Positions 1 to 6,049 are shown, counted from the stretch's first letter. The stretch: DNA of 11,320 bases from Desulfobulbus sp. (GCA_030600525.1 JAUVLX010000086.1:1-11320); one strand, 5' to 3'. Numbers and translations are program-made. Notes: generated by a model not told the origin, from the letters alone.

Positions 1-196
1 CGGGTCATCTTTGAATGCGACTCAATCACAAAATCCTCAACGTAGCCCTGCTATGCCTGCGGTTTTGTTCAATCACCGCATCCAAATCTGGCCCAAATCT
101 AAGCGCAATATCAGCCAGGTTATTCCCTTACAGGCCCTAAGCGTTGGGACGATTATGGAGCTATACCTGTTATAGTCAGTTTAACTTCACGCCACC
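1..196. other. Left-edge region without a recognised gene
   Basis: I see no credible complete gene here. On the minus strand, a stop-bounded stretch of about 35 codons runs roughly from position 132 down to 28 and has a protein-like composition, but it has no start codon or ribosome site. A neighbouring frame is open from about 42 to the window edge. This could be a decayed gene end or a dispersed intergenic repeat; a genome-wide search is needed to tell. A small inverted repeat, CTATA-CCTGT-TATAG, lies at 161-175, just past the 3' end of the minus-strand yceI-like gene. It has no T tract in either direction and is not called a terminator. Confidence 0.3.
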
Positions 197-790
197 TTAT
201 TTACCCCTTGTGACCTCTAGGCTGACAAAAACTTCTACATCTTTTCCTACAACGCCCATGTCGGCGAATTTACCTGTGCCAATGCCGTAGGCAAGACGGT
301 CAACAACGATCTTTCCGTTAAAACCAGCCACTTCCTTCCCTGGGACTGCGGGGTGATCTTTCACACCGGCAAGAACCAGAGGCAGGGTTAAGTCATAGCT
401 TTTTCCTTTGACTGTGAGTTTTCCTGTCACATTGTAGAGTCCACCATTTCCTGCTGTCACGCTTGTCGAGGTAAACGTCATTGTAGCGTATTTACCCGCA
501 TCAAAAAAATCTTTCGAAAGGAGGTGCTTATCCCGCTTGCTAATATTGGTGTCGATGGAATTCACTTTAATCGTAAATGCAAAACTACTCTTGTCCAAAT
601 CAGCAGGGTTAAAAACAATGTCCGTGGAAAAATCATTGAAGTGACCATTAATTTTTGAAAAAATATGATCAACGCTGAAATAGACATTCGAATGTCCCTT
701 ATCCAACTCCCATTTATCACTTGCGCTGTATGCGACAGGGGCAATGAGTAGCGAAAGCAGCAAAAAACACAATATCCTACCGTAGTTCAT
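197..790 (-). CDS. YceI-family periplasmic protein
   Basis: This is a secreted protein of the YceI family, small lipocalin-like beta-barrels that bind long isoprenoid or other amphipathic ligands in the periplasm. Residues 1-23 form a signal peptide: MNYGR, a leucine-rich core, then a likely cleavage after AYSA. The mature part starts SDKWELDKGHS, the usual YceI opening (W-x-x-D-x-x-H-S). Typical internal motifs are RDKHLLSKDFFD (about 86-97) and YNVTGKLTVKG (about 119-129). At 197 aa it has the family's normal length. An ATG four codons upstream (802) is in frame, but I prefer the start at 790 because GGAGG (plus-strand 796-800) sits five bases before it. It lies 53 bp downstream of the minus-strand heme membrane protein gene and is probably cotranscribed. 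Ligand and physiological role are unknown. Confidence 0.9.
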   Translation of the reverse strand: MNYGRILCFLLLSLLIAPVAYSASDKWELDKGHSNVYFSVDHIFSKINGHFNDFSTDIVFNPADLDKSSFAFTIKVNSIDTNISKRDKHLLSKDFFDAGKYATMTFTSTSVTAGNGGLYNVTGKLTVKGKSYDLTLPLVLAGVKDHPAVPGKEVAGFNGKIVVDRLAYGIGTGKFADMGVVGKDVEVFVSLEVTRGK

Positions 791-843
791 AATATCCTCC
801 ATGGGATTGAGTTCTCAAAATATACAGCCAATTTTTTTTTGGG

Positions 844-1482
844 TTAGGTGCCTTGGCCCCTCTTTTTTGGGATCCGTGCATGTGCTTTAACCCAGGCAAC
901 ACGGGATAAAAGTGCGACAAAAGTAACAAACAAAATACTTCTTGGTACAATTTGAGCAAAAGAATCACTCACGTAAAGAACATGTATCACCACCAGAAGT
1001 GCGGCAAAGTATCCTAAGGGCTTATGGATAGCCCGCCAGCGCCTGTAATCCAGCTTTAATCTTTCCCTGTAGCGGGAAGAAATCACCATTGAGACAAGAA
1101 CCCACAAGAGGAGAGAGCCAACCATTTCCGGCCAGAATTTTTTTCCTATGGGTAAATTGGCAAGACCTTCCGGTGCCAGAATAAGAAAGACATGTGTGCA
1201 TGCAAAAAAAACTATCAAGACACCATTGGTGCGGTGCCATCGCATAATATTTTTTAGGCCAAAGGCCTTCTTAAGAAAAGATCCCCCGGCAGCTAGAACG
1301 ATCTGGGTGAACAGCAGGGTGAGGGCGAGCATCCCTGCGAGTTGCCCTGCTCGAAGAGCTGTTTTGTCGAGACCAAATTTATACCAGAGGGTCTGTGATT
1401 CGTACACATAAGGAAGGCTCAGTGCGCTTGCAACTGCTAGCAGAAAAATCGCAACGGCTATGAACCTCTTTAGGTAATCCAT
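844..1482 (-). CDS. Ferric reductase-like (MsrQ/YedZ-like) heme membrane protein
   Basis: This 212-aa integral membrane protein resembles the ferric-reductase-like transmembrane domain family that includes MsrQ/YedZ. Hydrophobic segments lie around residues 5-24, 46-66, 86-104, 119-135, 156-171 and 180-196. Four histidines sit in or at the ends of helices: H83 (RWHRTNG), H97 (ACTHVFLI), H153 (RAIHKPLGY) and H167 (VVIHVLYVSD). This matches heme b ligation in the family. There is no FAD- or NAD-binding domain, so it would pass electrons from quinol or a partner protein rather than from NADH directly. No MsrP-type molybdenum reductase lies beside it; the neighbour is a YceI protein. In E. coli yceI is paired with a cytochrome b561 gene (yceJ), so this protein may play an analogous role. 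GGAGGAG (1484-1490) precedes the ATG. A TTGACA on the minus strand (1535-1540) could be a -35 box, but I see no good -10 at normal spacing. Confidence 0.8.
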   Translation of the reverse strand: MDYLKRFIAVAIFLLAVASALSLPYVYESQTLWYKFGLDKTALRAGQLAGMLALTLLFTQIVLAAGGSFLKKAFGLKNIMRWHRTNGVLIVFFACTHVFLILAPEGLANLPIGKKFWPEMVGSLLLWVLVSMVISSRYRERLKLDYRRWRAIHKPLGYFAALLVVIHVLYVSDSFAQIVPRSILFVTFVALLSRVAWVKAHARIPKKRGQGT

Positions 1483-1772
1483 ACTCCTCCCAAAATTAGC
1501 CCTCTCTATAGAACGATGAGAACGTTTAAAGAAATGTCAATTTTATCAATGTGGCGGCAGCTATTAATGGTAAGCTTTTTAAATACATGCCTCTGGAAAA
1601 ATGTGGGAATCTGGTGGGGGGGTGTATTATAATACACCAGAGGGCTGAGCTCCTCGTATTAGTATGTTTTTTTTACAACTAGCTCTCCACTCCTTTCGGT
1701 GTTGCTCTTTCTATTAATATTTTGAGACAGCAGTAAATGAAAACGAACTTGCAGAGTTTTTAAATAAGTAAA
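1483..1772. other. Divergent intergenic region
   Basis: This region separates the minus-strand heme protein gene from the plus-strand GTPase genes and should hold the promoters of both. The only strong signals are the palindrome at 1621-1638 (listed separately) and a T8 run at 1667-1674. An eight-codon ORF (ATG at 1737, MKTNLQSF) precedes the first GTPase but lacks a clear ribosome site, and I do not call it a gene. Confidence 0.5.
1621..1638. promoter_or_regulatory. 18-bp perfect palindrome with TATAAT on both strands
   Basis: GGTGTATTA-TAATACACC is a perfect dyad with no spacer. Its centre contains TATAAT on the plus strand (1628-1633) and, by symmetry, on the minus strand (1631-1626). It lies between divergent genes, so it could be an operator overlaying a bidirectional -10 element. 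Neither direction has a recognisable -35 hexamer at 16-18 bp, which would imply activator dependence if it is a promoter. CTGGTG (1611-1616) also pairs with CACCAG (1635-1640), giving an alternative longer hairpin. No downstream T tract is close enough for an intrinsic terminator. Confidence 0.45.
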
Positions 1773-2948
1773 ATGAATTTTATGGCCAATAAATTTTGGG
1801 ACGATCTTAAAGATTCGATATTTACCCCAAAAGCGAGCGGCGTAGACGCCAAGATAAACGAGGTTAAGCAACGCTTACCGATTCCAGTTTTTTGGTTATT
1901 AGGTAAGACGCAATCAGGCAAGACTTCCCTGATACGTGCACTGACCTTGAGCGGTGCTGCTGAAATCGGAAACGGTTTTCAGGCATGTACTAAAAGATCG
2001 CTGTTTTATGATTTCCCATCGGCTAGCCATCCAATACTACGCTTTCTTGATACCCGAGGTTTGGGGGAAACAGAGTACGACCCACGTGAAGATTTAGCCT
2101 GGTGTACCAACCAGGCGCATTTATTGATAGTTGTGATGCGAGCTTTGGATATGAACCAAGCTGAAGTGGTCGCAGCCGTTTTTACTATTCATAAGCAACA
2201 TCCGGAATGGCCTATCATTGTGGTACAAACCACTTTGCACGAAGGATATCCCACCACTCAGTTTGAACACATCCAACCCTATCCTTATCAACACTTACCG
2301 TTTCCGCCACAAGTGCCACATGCCTTAGCGCAAGCTTTGCTGCATCAACGTGACTGGTTCAAATCATTGCCAGTACATTTTGTGCCCATTGACTTCACGC
2401 TGCCCGAGGATGGCTTCGAGTCTGAAAATTATGGTATACATGCTTTATGGGAAACCATCGAAACTGTGTTGCCGGCAGGTATGATAGGTCTATTGCGAGG
2501 CACTGAGCAACACCAAGAATTGCTGGATTTTCACGCTCAACAAGCCCATCCGCATATTATTGGTTACGCTCTTCTTAATATTGGGATGGGTGCAATACCG
2601 CTGGCTGGACTGCCTTTGGTGCTGGCAGTGCAAGCCAAGTTGTTTCATAGTATTGCATCAATTTATGGCCTGGAACTGACTGGCAAGCTTTATACCGAAT
2701 TTGCAGCATTAATGGGCACAAGTGTCGGAATAGGGCTATTCGGGCGAGAATTGTTAAAACTTGTCCCTGTTTATGGCTGGGCTGTTGCTGGTGCAGGTTC
2801 TGGAGCAATGACGTATGCGCTCGGTAAGGTTTTTTGTATTTACTTATATGGTGTTAAACGTGGAGCAATGCCAGATCAAGCGAAATTAAAACAAGCATAT
2901 AATGAAGCGTTTAGAAAAGCGCGTCAATCTCTCAGCAATAAGGACTAA
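1773..2948 (+). CDS. GTPase with C-terminal DUF697-type domain
   Basis: This 391-aa protein joins an Era/TrmE-like P-loop GTPase domain to a C-terminal membrane-active domain. G1 is GKTQSGKT (44-51), a probable G2 threonine is T73 in ACTKR, and G3 is DTRG (93-96). The expected [NT]KxD (G4) is missing; the corresponding strand reads VVQTTLHEGYP (150-160), so guanine specificity may be altered. Residues about 262-360 (YALLNIGMGAIPLAG ... LLKLVPVYGW ... AMTYALGK) closely follow the DUF697 pattern of paired amphipathic or transmembrane helices found with bacterial GTPases such as the YcjX/YcjF group. The start could be 1773 or the ATG at 1782; neither has a clear Shine-Dalgarno sequence. The gene ends 4 bp before the next GTPase gene, so the two are surely cotranscribed. 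Leucine codons are mainly TTA/TTG/CTG, unlike the efflux genes. Cellular role unknown. Confidence 0.85.
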   Translation: MNFMANKFWDDLKDSIFTPKASGVDAKINEVKQRLPIPVFWLLGKTQSGKTSLIRALTLSGAAEIGNGFQACTKRSLFYDFPSASHPILRFLDTRGLGETEYDPREDLAWCTNQAHLLIVVMRALDMNQAEVVAAVFTIHKQHPEWPIIVVQTTLHEGYPTTQFEHIQPYPYQHLPFPPQVPHALAQALLHQRDWFKSLPVHFVPIDFTLPEDGFESENYGIHALWETIETVLPAGMIGLLRGTEQHQELLDFHAQQAHPHIIGYALLNIGMGAIPLAGLPLVLAVQAKLFHSIASIYGLELTGKLYTEFAALMGTSVGIGLFGRELLKLVPVYGWAVAGAGSGAMTYALGKVFCIYLYGVKRGAMPDQAKLKQAYNEAFRKARQSLSNKD

Positions 2949-2952
2949 TGTT

Positions 2953-4479
2953 ATGCCGCTACCTGTAACACGCTTTGGGATTATAACTTCTGGTGTGTTT
3001 TTATTGCCTTGGCTGGCATTGTTAATTTTGGGCGGTTACTGGCTCTGGCAGCACGATTGGCTTTATAAGGGCATGGCAATTTTATCAGCTAATTTTGCGC
3101 TGACTTATTGCTTGTTCCGCTGGCGAAGACATACGAATAAGCCCGTGTTCGTAGATACATTTACTATTGAGCCTAATCCGAATTGGCCAGACAATGCCCA
3201 GTCGATTTGGCTGGAACTTGAGACATTAGCCGAGCGTTGGCAAAAAGATGCCAATTTGTTAACTGACATGAGCAAGGTATTGCAACTGACTAATGAAGTA
3301 ATGACGATGGTTGCGAAGCATTTTCATGCCGATTCAAAGCGTCCTGTCTTGGAGTTTCCGCTACCGTATTTGCTTAAGTTGATCATGTTGGTTTGTGACG
3401 ATATTCAGCATGAAGTGCTAGATAAAATTCCTGGTAGCCATGCAGTTCGGGTTGGCGATTTTTTGCGCGCCAAGCAAGCACTTCACTCCATCAATAACCT
3501 TAAATCTATTTTCAGTGTTGGTCATTGGCTATTTAATTGGCCAGGCGCAGCGATGACTCATGCTCGCGGCTTATTATTCAGCAAAGGAATGAATACCGTT
3601 ACCACGGAAGTGTCGAGTCGCCTCATTGACGCTTACATTAAAAAGCTCGGTTATTACGCTATAGAACTCTACAGTGGGCAATTAACCTTGGATGATATTG
3701 TCGCAACTGAGCGTTTAAGCTCTGCCTCTAAAAAGGATATATTCGAAAGCCTGACTCAAGACAAATCCATTGAGCCACTTCGGTTTCTCGTTTTAGGGCA
3801 AGTCAGTAGTGGCAAGTCCAGCTTGATTAACGCTTTATTTGGCGACATAAAATGTGCGTCAGGAATCTTGCCCACGACCACAGGCATAACCCCTTACATA
3901 CTCGAACGTGATGGCCTGCAACAGGCAATCATACTAGATAGTGCTGGTTATGGAGGTGTATTGCAGGATAAGAAACACGTAGCACTTAAAGGAGAATGGA
4001 AAAATATAGATGTCATAATAGTTGTTTGTAATGCAACTGAAGCTGCTCGCAAGATGGACGTACAGCAACTGCAAGCTGTTCGCCATTACTTCCAGCGGGA
4101 ATGTCCAAACCAAACTTTACCGGTTATTATTGCAGTAGCTACGCATATCGACCGTCTACGGCCTGTACGTGAATGGAACCCGCCTTATCAAATCTTACAA
4201 CCGGACAATGCCAAAGCACGCAATATCCGGGAGGCTTGCCTGGCAATATCCCATGAGTTGAATTTGTCACCAGGAAGTATCGTTCCAGTGTGTCTTGCCC
4301 CTGAAAAAATGGTTTATAATATTGAGGAAGGTTTACTACCATTGATTCACGAACATCTTAATGCTGCGCAACGGGTACGTTATTTACGTTGTTTACGTGA
4401 GCAACAAGCGGAGAGCTATTGGCGGCACTGGCGCAAGCAGGCCGCAAAGGCTGGGCAAATACTTCTTGATAAGGTGTAA
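2953..4479 (+). CDS. Membrane-anchored P-loop GTPase
   Basis: This 508-aa protein has an N-terminal membrane anchor, a helical middle region and a C-terminal GTPase domain. Two hydrophobic segments (about 9-30 and 37-55) should form a hairpin in the inner membrane. Residues about 80-270 look alpha-helical, without a domain I can name. The GTPase domain carries G1 GQVSSGKS (282-289), G2 threonines in LPTTTGITPY (309-310), G3 DSAG (329-332) and G4 THID (397-400), a TKxD variant with His for Lys. The tail is basic and rich in Arg, Gln and Trp. The frame is open from an ATG at 2902, but I choose 2953 because AAGGA (2940-2944) lies eight bases upstream and the longer form would overlap the preceding gene. 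It is translated right after the DUF697-type GTPase, so the two products probably work together, perhaps as a heteromeric membrane GTPase. Function not established. Confidence 0.85.
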   Translation: MPLPVTRFGIITSGVFLLPWLALLILGGYWLWQHDWLYKGMAILSANFALTYCLFRWRRHTNKPVFVDTFTIEPNPNWPDNAQSIWLELETLAERWQKDANLLTDMSKVLQLTNEVMTMVAKHFHADSKRPVLEFPLPYLLKLIMLVCDDIQHEVLDKIPGSHAVRVGDFLRAKQALHSINNLKSIFSVGHWLFNWPGAAMTHARGLLFSKGMNTVTTEVSSRLIDAYIKKLGYYAIELYSGQLTLDDIVATERLSSASKKDIFESLTQDKSIEPLRFLVLGQVSSGKSSLINALFGDIKCASGILPTTTGITPYILERDGLQQAIILDSAGYGGVLQDKKHVALKGEWKNIDVIIVVCNATEAARKMDVQQLQAVRHYFQRECPNQTLPVIIAVATHIDRLRPVREWNPPYQILQPDNAKARNIREACLAISHELNLSPGSIVPVCLAPEKMVYNIEEGLLPLIHEHLNAAQRVRYLRCLREQQAESYWRHWRKQAAKAGQILLDKV

Positions 4480-4518
4480 ATGGAACTAGTGTCGCGTCAA
4501 CGATGAAATGTCGAAATA

Positions 4519-4749
4519 TTGCGCTGGATTTTTTTGGTCCTGGATTTCTTTAACTGGTTGTTCATAGTGGGCTATGTAGCACCAGTTAAAGGAATCCAGG
4601 TGCGAGAAAAAACAAGCAAGATACGTCAGAGCAGCGTTGACGAGACACTATCCCCCTGGCAGGTTAATGAAGCAACTCGTAAAGCCGCACACTTGGCTGA
4701 CCGTGATTTCCTGTGGGACGAAACAGGCAGCCTGCCTGTAGGTGAGTAA
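4519..4749 (+). CDS. Doubtful small membrane protein or gene remnant
   Basis: This is a 76-codon frame with a TTG start and no visible Shine-Dalgarno sequence. The N-terminus is hydrophobic (RWIFLVLDFFNWLFIVGY), which could be one membrane span. The rest is charged (SPWQVNEATRKAAHLADRDF) with a plausible amino-acid composition. I recognise no family. Doubt comes from the DNA: codons 7-27 lie inside a long inverted repeat (4539-4600) and the last codons inside another (4723-4739), so the open frame may be incidental to structured DNA or RNA. An ATG at 4503 opens a different frame that stops after 16 codons; a one-base change in the T7 run (4529-4535) would join it to this frame, so a frameshifted remnant is possible. 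Confidence 0.3.
   Translation: MRWIFLVLDFFNWLFIVGYVAPVKGIQVREKTSKIRQSSVDETLSPWQVNEATRKAAHLADRDFLWDETGSLPVGE
4539..4600. repeat. Long inverted repeat / stem-loop
   Basis: Two 20-base arms (4539-4558 and 4581-4600) are complementary at 19 of 20 positions, and the one exception becomes a G-U pair in plus-strand RNA. The left arm begins CCTGGATTTC and the right arm ends GAATCCAGG. The 22-base loop contains a second small stem, CATAG-TGGG-CTATG (4563-4576), so the whole element can fold as one nearly continuous hairpin. No T tract follows on either strand, which argues against a simple intrinsic terminator. It begins 60 bases after the second GTPase stop codon and could protect or process the 3' end of that mRNA, or be a relic of a mobile element. 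Confidence 0.75.
4624..4642. repeat. Small stem-loop CGTCA/TGACG
   Basis: CGTCA (4624-4628) pairs with TGACG (4638-4642) around a nine-base loop. Alone it would not be notable. It is listed because it lies between the long stem-loop at 4539-4600 and the palindrome at 4723-4739. Confidence 0.35.
4723..4739. repeat. 17-bp palindrome ACAGGCAG-C-CTGCCTGT
   Basis: Perfect 8-base arms flank a single central C. The element ends eight bases before the stop codon of the doubtful small reading frame. It is not followed by a T run. It may be a protein-binding dyad or, in RNA, a seven-pair hairpin with a three-base loop. Confidence 0.55.
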
Positions 4750-4991
4750 ATCAACTGGCTCAAAATACCCCCTCAAAATCGGGTCTTCGTCATTTTTGCA
4801 GAAGAGGTGGGCTGCCCTCCTGCCTGGTTTGTAACTTCAGCAGTACAACCGGGGCCCCGGCCTCTATTTGAAAAGTAACTTGCATAAACGGGTTTTAAAA
4901 AACTTAAAAAAGCAAAAATGCCTGGATTTCAACTAGTTCCTTGCAGTGGATGCCATTTTGTTACTTAGAAGACTCAAGTAGATAGGTCAAC
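4750..4991. other. Intergenic region with a GC-rich palindrome
   Basis: No coding region is supported here. The notable items are the perfect 12-bp palindrome CCGGGGCCCCGG (4849-4860), strikingly GC-rich against its AT-rich surroundings, and an A/T-rich stretch at about 4890-4920. No convincing promoter for the downstream helix-hairpin-helix gene was found, though this is where it should lie. Confidence 0.4.
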
Positions 4992-5291
4992 ATGAAGAAT
5001 CCGGATCGAAATACAGTCTCCAGGTTAGATGCACTCCCCAATATTGGGAAGGCCATCGCAAGAGATCTTGAACTCATTGGAATCGATCATCCCCAAAAGT
5101 TGGTTGGAAAAAGTCCCTTTGCATTATATGACAAACTTTGTCAGAAAAAAGGATTCCCTGTAGATCATTGTGTGATTGATGTGTTTATGTCTGCTGTTGA
5201 TTTTATGGAAGGGGGAGAACCCCAGCCGTGGTGGAAATTCACAGGCAAACGTAAACTGATTTTACATGAAAAAAGCAATGAGTCTGTCTAG
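4992..5291 (+). CDS. Helix-hairpin-helix, Cdd1-like small protein
   Basis: This 99-aa soluble protein matches the Cdd1 ('pathogenicity locus') family, whose members are built on a helix-hairpin-helix fold. The motif is LDALPNIGKAIARDLELIGI (12-31), with the family's L-P-N-I-G hairpin. It is followed by a second helical unit, LVGKSPFALYDKLCQKKG (37-54), and the characteristic end VIDVFMSAVDFMEGGEPQPWW (61-81). Two cysteines, C50 and C60, lie in the conserved part. Helix-hairpin-helix modules usually bind DNA without sequence specificity, but the function of this family is not settled. A weak AGG (4984-4986) precedes the ATG. The gene stands alone between the GTPase region and the efflux operon and probably ends at the terminator near 5410. 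Confidence 0.85.
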   Translation: MKNPDRNTVSRLDALPNIGKAIARDLELIGIDHPQKLVGKSPFALYDKLCQKKGFPVDHCVIDVFMSAVDFMEGGEPQPWWKFTGKRKLILHEKSNESV

Positions 5292-5361
5292 TTTTATTTA
5301 TCCAACTTTAAATGAAGACTCTTACTGTTTCTTATACGTTCCCCTCTCTCATTTTTTTTAT

Positions 5362-5374
5362 GACCAATCTGGTC
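5362..5374. repeat. Short hairpin GACCA-ATC-TGGTC
   Basis: Five-base perfect arms flank a three-base loop. It follows a T-rich stretch (5352-5359) rather than preceding one. It could therefore serve as a terminator only on the minus strand, where the run reads as A-rich to T-rich in the wrong order for a plus-strand gene. Function unclear. Confidence 0.3.
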
Positions 5375-5409
5375 GCTCAAAACGACAACATATCTGGAAC
5401 AGTCTTAAG

Positions 5410-5434
5410 GCCCTACTATCTAGGGCACCTTTTT
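5410..5434 (+). terminator. Probable rho-independent terminator
   Basis: GCCCTA (5410-5415) and TAGGGC (5421-5426) form a six-pair, GC-rich stem with a CTATC loop. After three bases a T5 run follows (5430-5434). It lies about 120 bases after the helix-hairpin-helix gene and before the MarR promoter, so it would insulate the efflux locus from upstream transcription. The stem and the T run are both short, so efficiency is uncertain. Confidence 0.5.
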
Positions 5435-5495
5435 AAGGCTTTGCCGCACTGTTAATTCTCTCTTTCTGGTACTGCACCTCTGCGCAAATATTTTA

Positions 5496-5533
5496 TTGAC
5501 ATGAGAACACAGGTATGGTTAACAGGTTAACCA
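5496..5533 (+). promoter_or_regulatory. marR promoter, -35 box and overlapped -10 region
   Basis: A perfect TTGACA (5496-5501) lies 54 bases before the MarR start codon. At 17-18 bp spacing the -10 element falls inside the palindromic operator at 5516-5533 (TTAACA or TAACAG, both poor matches). A repressor bound there would block RNA polymerase directly, as expected for autoregulation. Confidence 0.55.
5516..5533. promoter_or_regulatory. Putative MarR operator O1
   Basis: TGGTTAAC-AG-GTTAACCA is a perfect dyad with a two-base centre, made of two spaced GTTAAC units. Its length and symmetry fit a MarR dimer site. An almost identical copy lies on the other side of the marR gene at 6004-6021. 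It overlaps the expected -10 position of the marR promoter. Confidence 0.7.
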
Positions 5534-5554
5534 ATTTTTAGACGGAGAACAAAA

Positions 5555-5989
5555 ATGCGCTATGATCCTTTCACTTCGTATGCTTTTTTTTTAGTTGTTG
5601 CTGCAAAGAGGGTGCGGGAAAGACTTCATCAAAAATTTTTACAAGCTGGATTTGATATAAGTCCAGAAAAATATGGGATGCTCATTCTTCTTCATCGCCA
5701 GGATGGCATCTCGCAGCAAAACATTGCTGACAAGTTCGAGATAAGCAAGGTTGCGGCTTTTAAGTTGATTTCAAGTCTTGAAAAGAGAGGTTTTGTCAGT
5801 CGCAAACCCGATCATAAAGATGGTCGGTCAAAGCTTGTCTATCTCACAGAAAAAGGAAAGAGCATATACGAAAAGCTGGTAGTCCTGGGTCAAGACAATC
5901 TCAATGTATGCGGAGAGGGAATAGATCCTGGGGATCTTGAAACTCTAAAAACAATCCTCCGAAAAATTATTGTAAACAGCCAAAAATGA
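5555..5989 (+). CDS. MarR-family transcriptional regulator
   Basis: This 144-aa protein has the standard MarR length and layout, with N- and C-terminal dimerisation helices around a winged helix-turn-helix. The recognition region is ISQQNIADKFEISKVAAFKLISSLEKRGFVSRK (52-84, split around the turn at EISK). The wing carries the family signature HKDGRSKLVYLTEKG (87-101). GGAGA (5544-5548) sits six bases before the ATG. The gene is codirectional with and 60 bp upstream of the adaptor gene, and matching dyads lie on both of its sides. I infer that it represses itself and the efflux operon, with a phenolic or other drug-like ligand releasing it, as for MexR and MarR; the ligand is unknown. One cysteine (C119) lies in the C-terminal helical region, but a redox role cannot be claimed. 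Confidence 0.92.
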   Translation: MRYDPFTSYAFFLVVAAKRVRERLHQKFLQAGFDISPEKYGMLILLHRQDGISQQNIADKFEISKVAAFKLISSLEKRGFVSRKPDHKDGRSKLVYLTEKGKSIYEKLVVLGQDNLNVCGEGIDPGDLETLKTILRKIIVNSQK

Positions 5990-6003
5990 TTTTTTTGTGA
6001 CAC

Positions 6004-6021
6004 TAGTTAACCTGTTAACCA
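6004..6021. promoter_or_regulatory. Putative MarR operator O2 before the efflux operon
   Basis: TAGTTAAC-CT-GTTAACCA is, on the opposite strand, identical to the dyad at 5516-5533 except for one base. It lies 14 bases after the marR stop codon and 28 bases before the adaptor start. This suggests that the adaptor, pump and outer-membrane factor genes have their own promoter controlled by the same regulator. I could not identify clear -35/-10 boxes around it. Confidence 0.65.
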
Positions 6022-6049
6022 TCGCTTTGTAAATTTCTGGAAATTTATC

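Noticed and set aside
2902..2952. Longer start for the second GTPase (ATG at 2902)
   Set aside because: It would overlap the preceding gene by 47 bp, and the added 17 residues are polar and precede the membrane anchor. The ATG at 2953 has a good AAGGA at the right distance.
4539..4600. Intrinsic terminator call for the long stem-loop
   Set aside because: No T run follows the stem on either strand.
4482..4940. GGAACTAGT (4482-4490) and its inverse ACTAGTTCC (4932-4940) as mobile-element ends
   Set aside because: A 9-bp inverted match across about 450 bp can arise by chance. No target duplication or transposase is visible.
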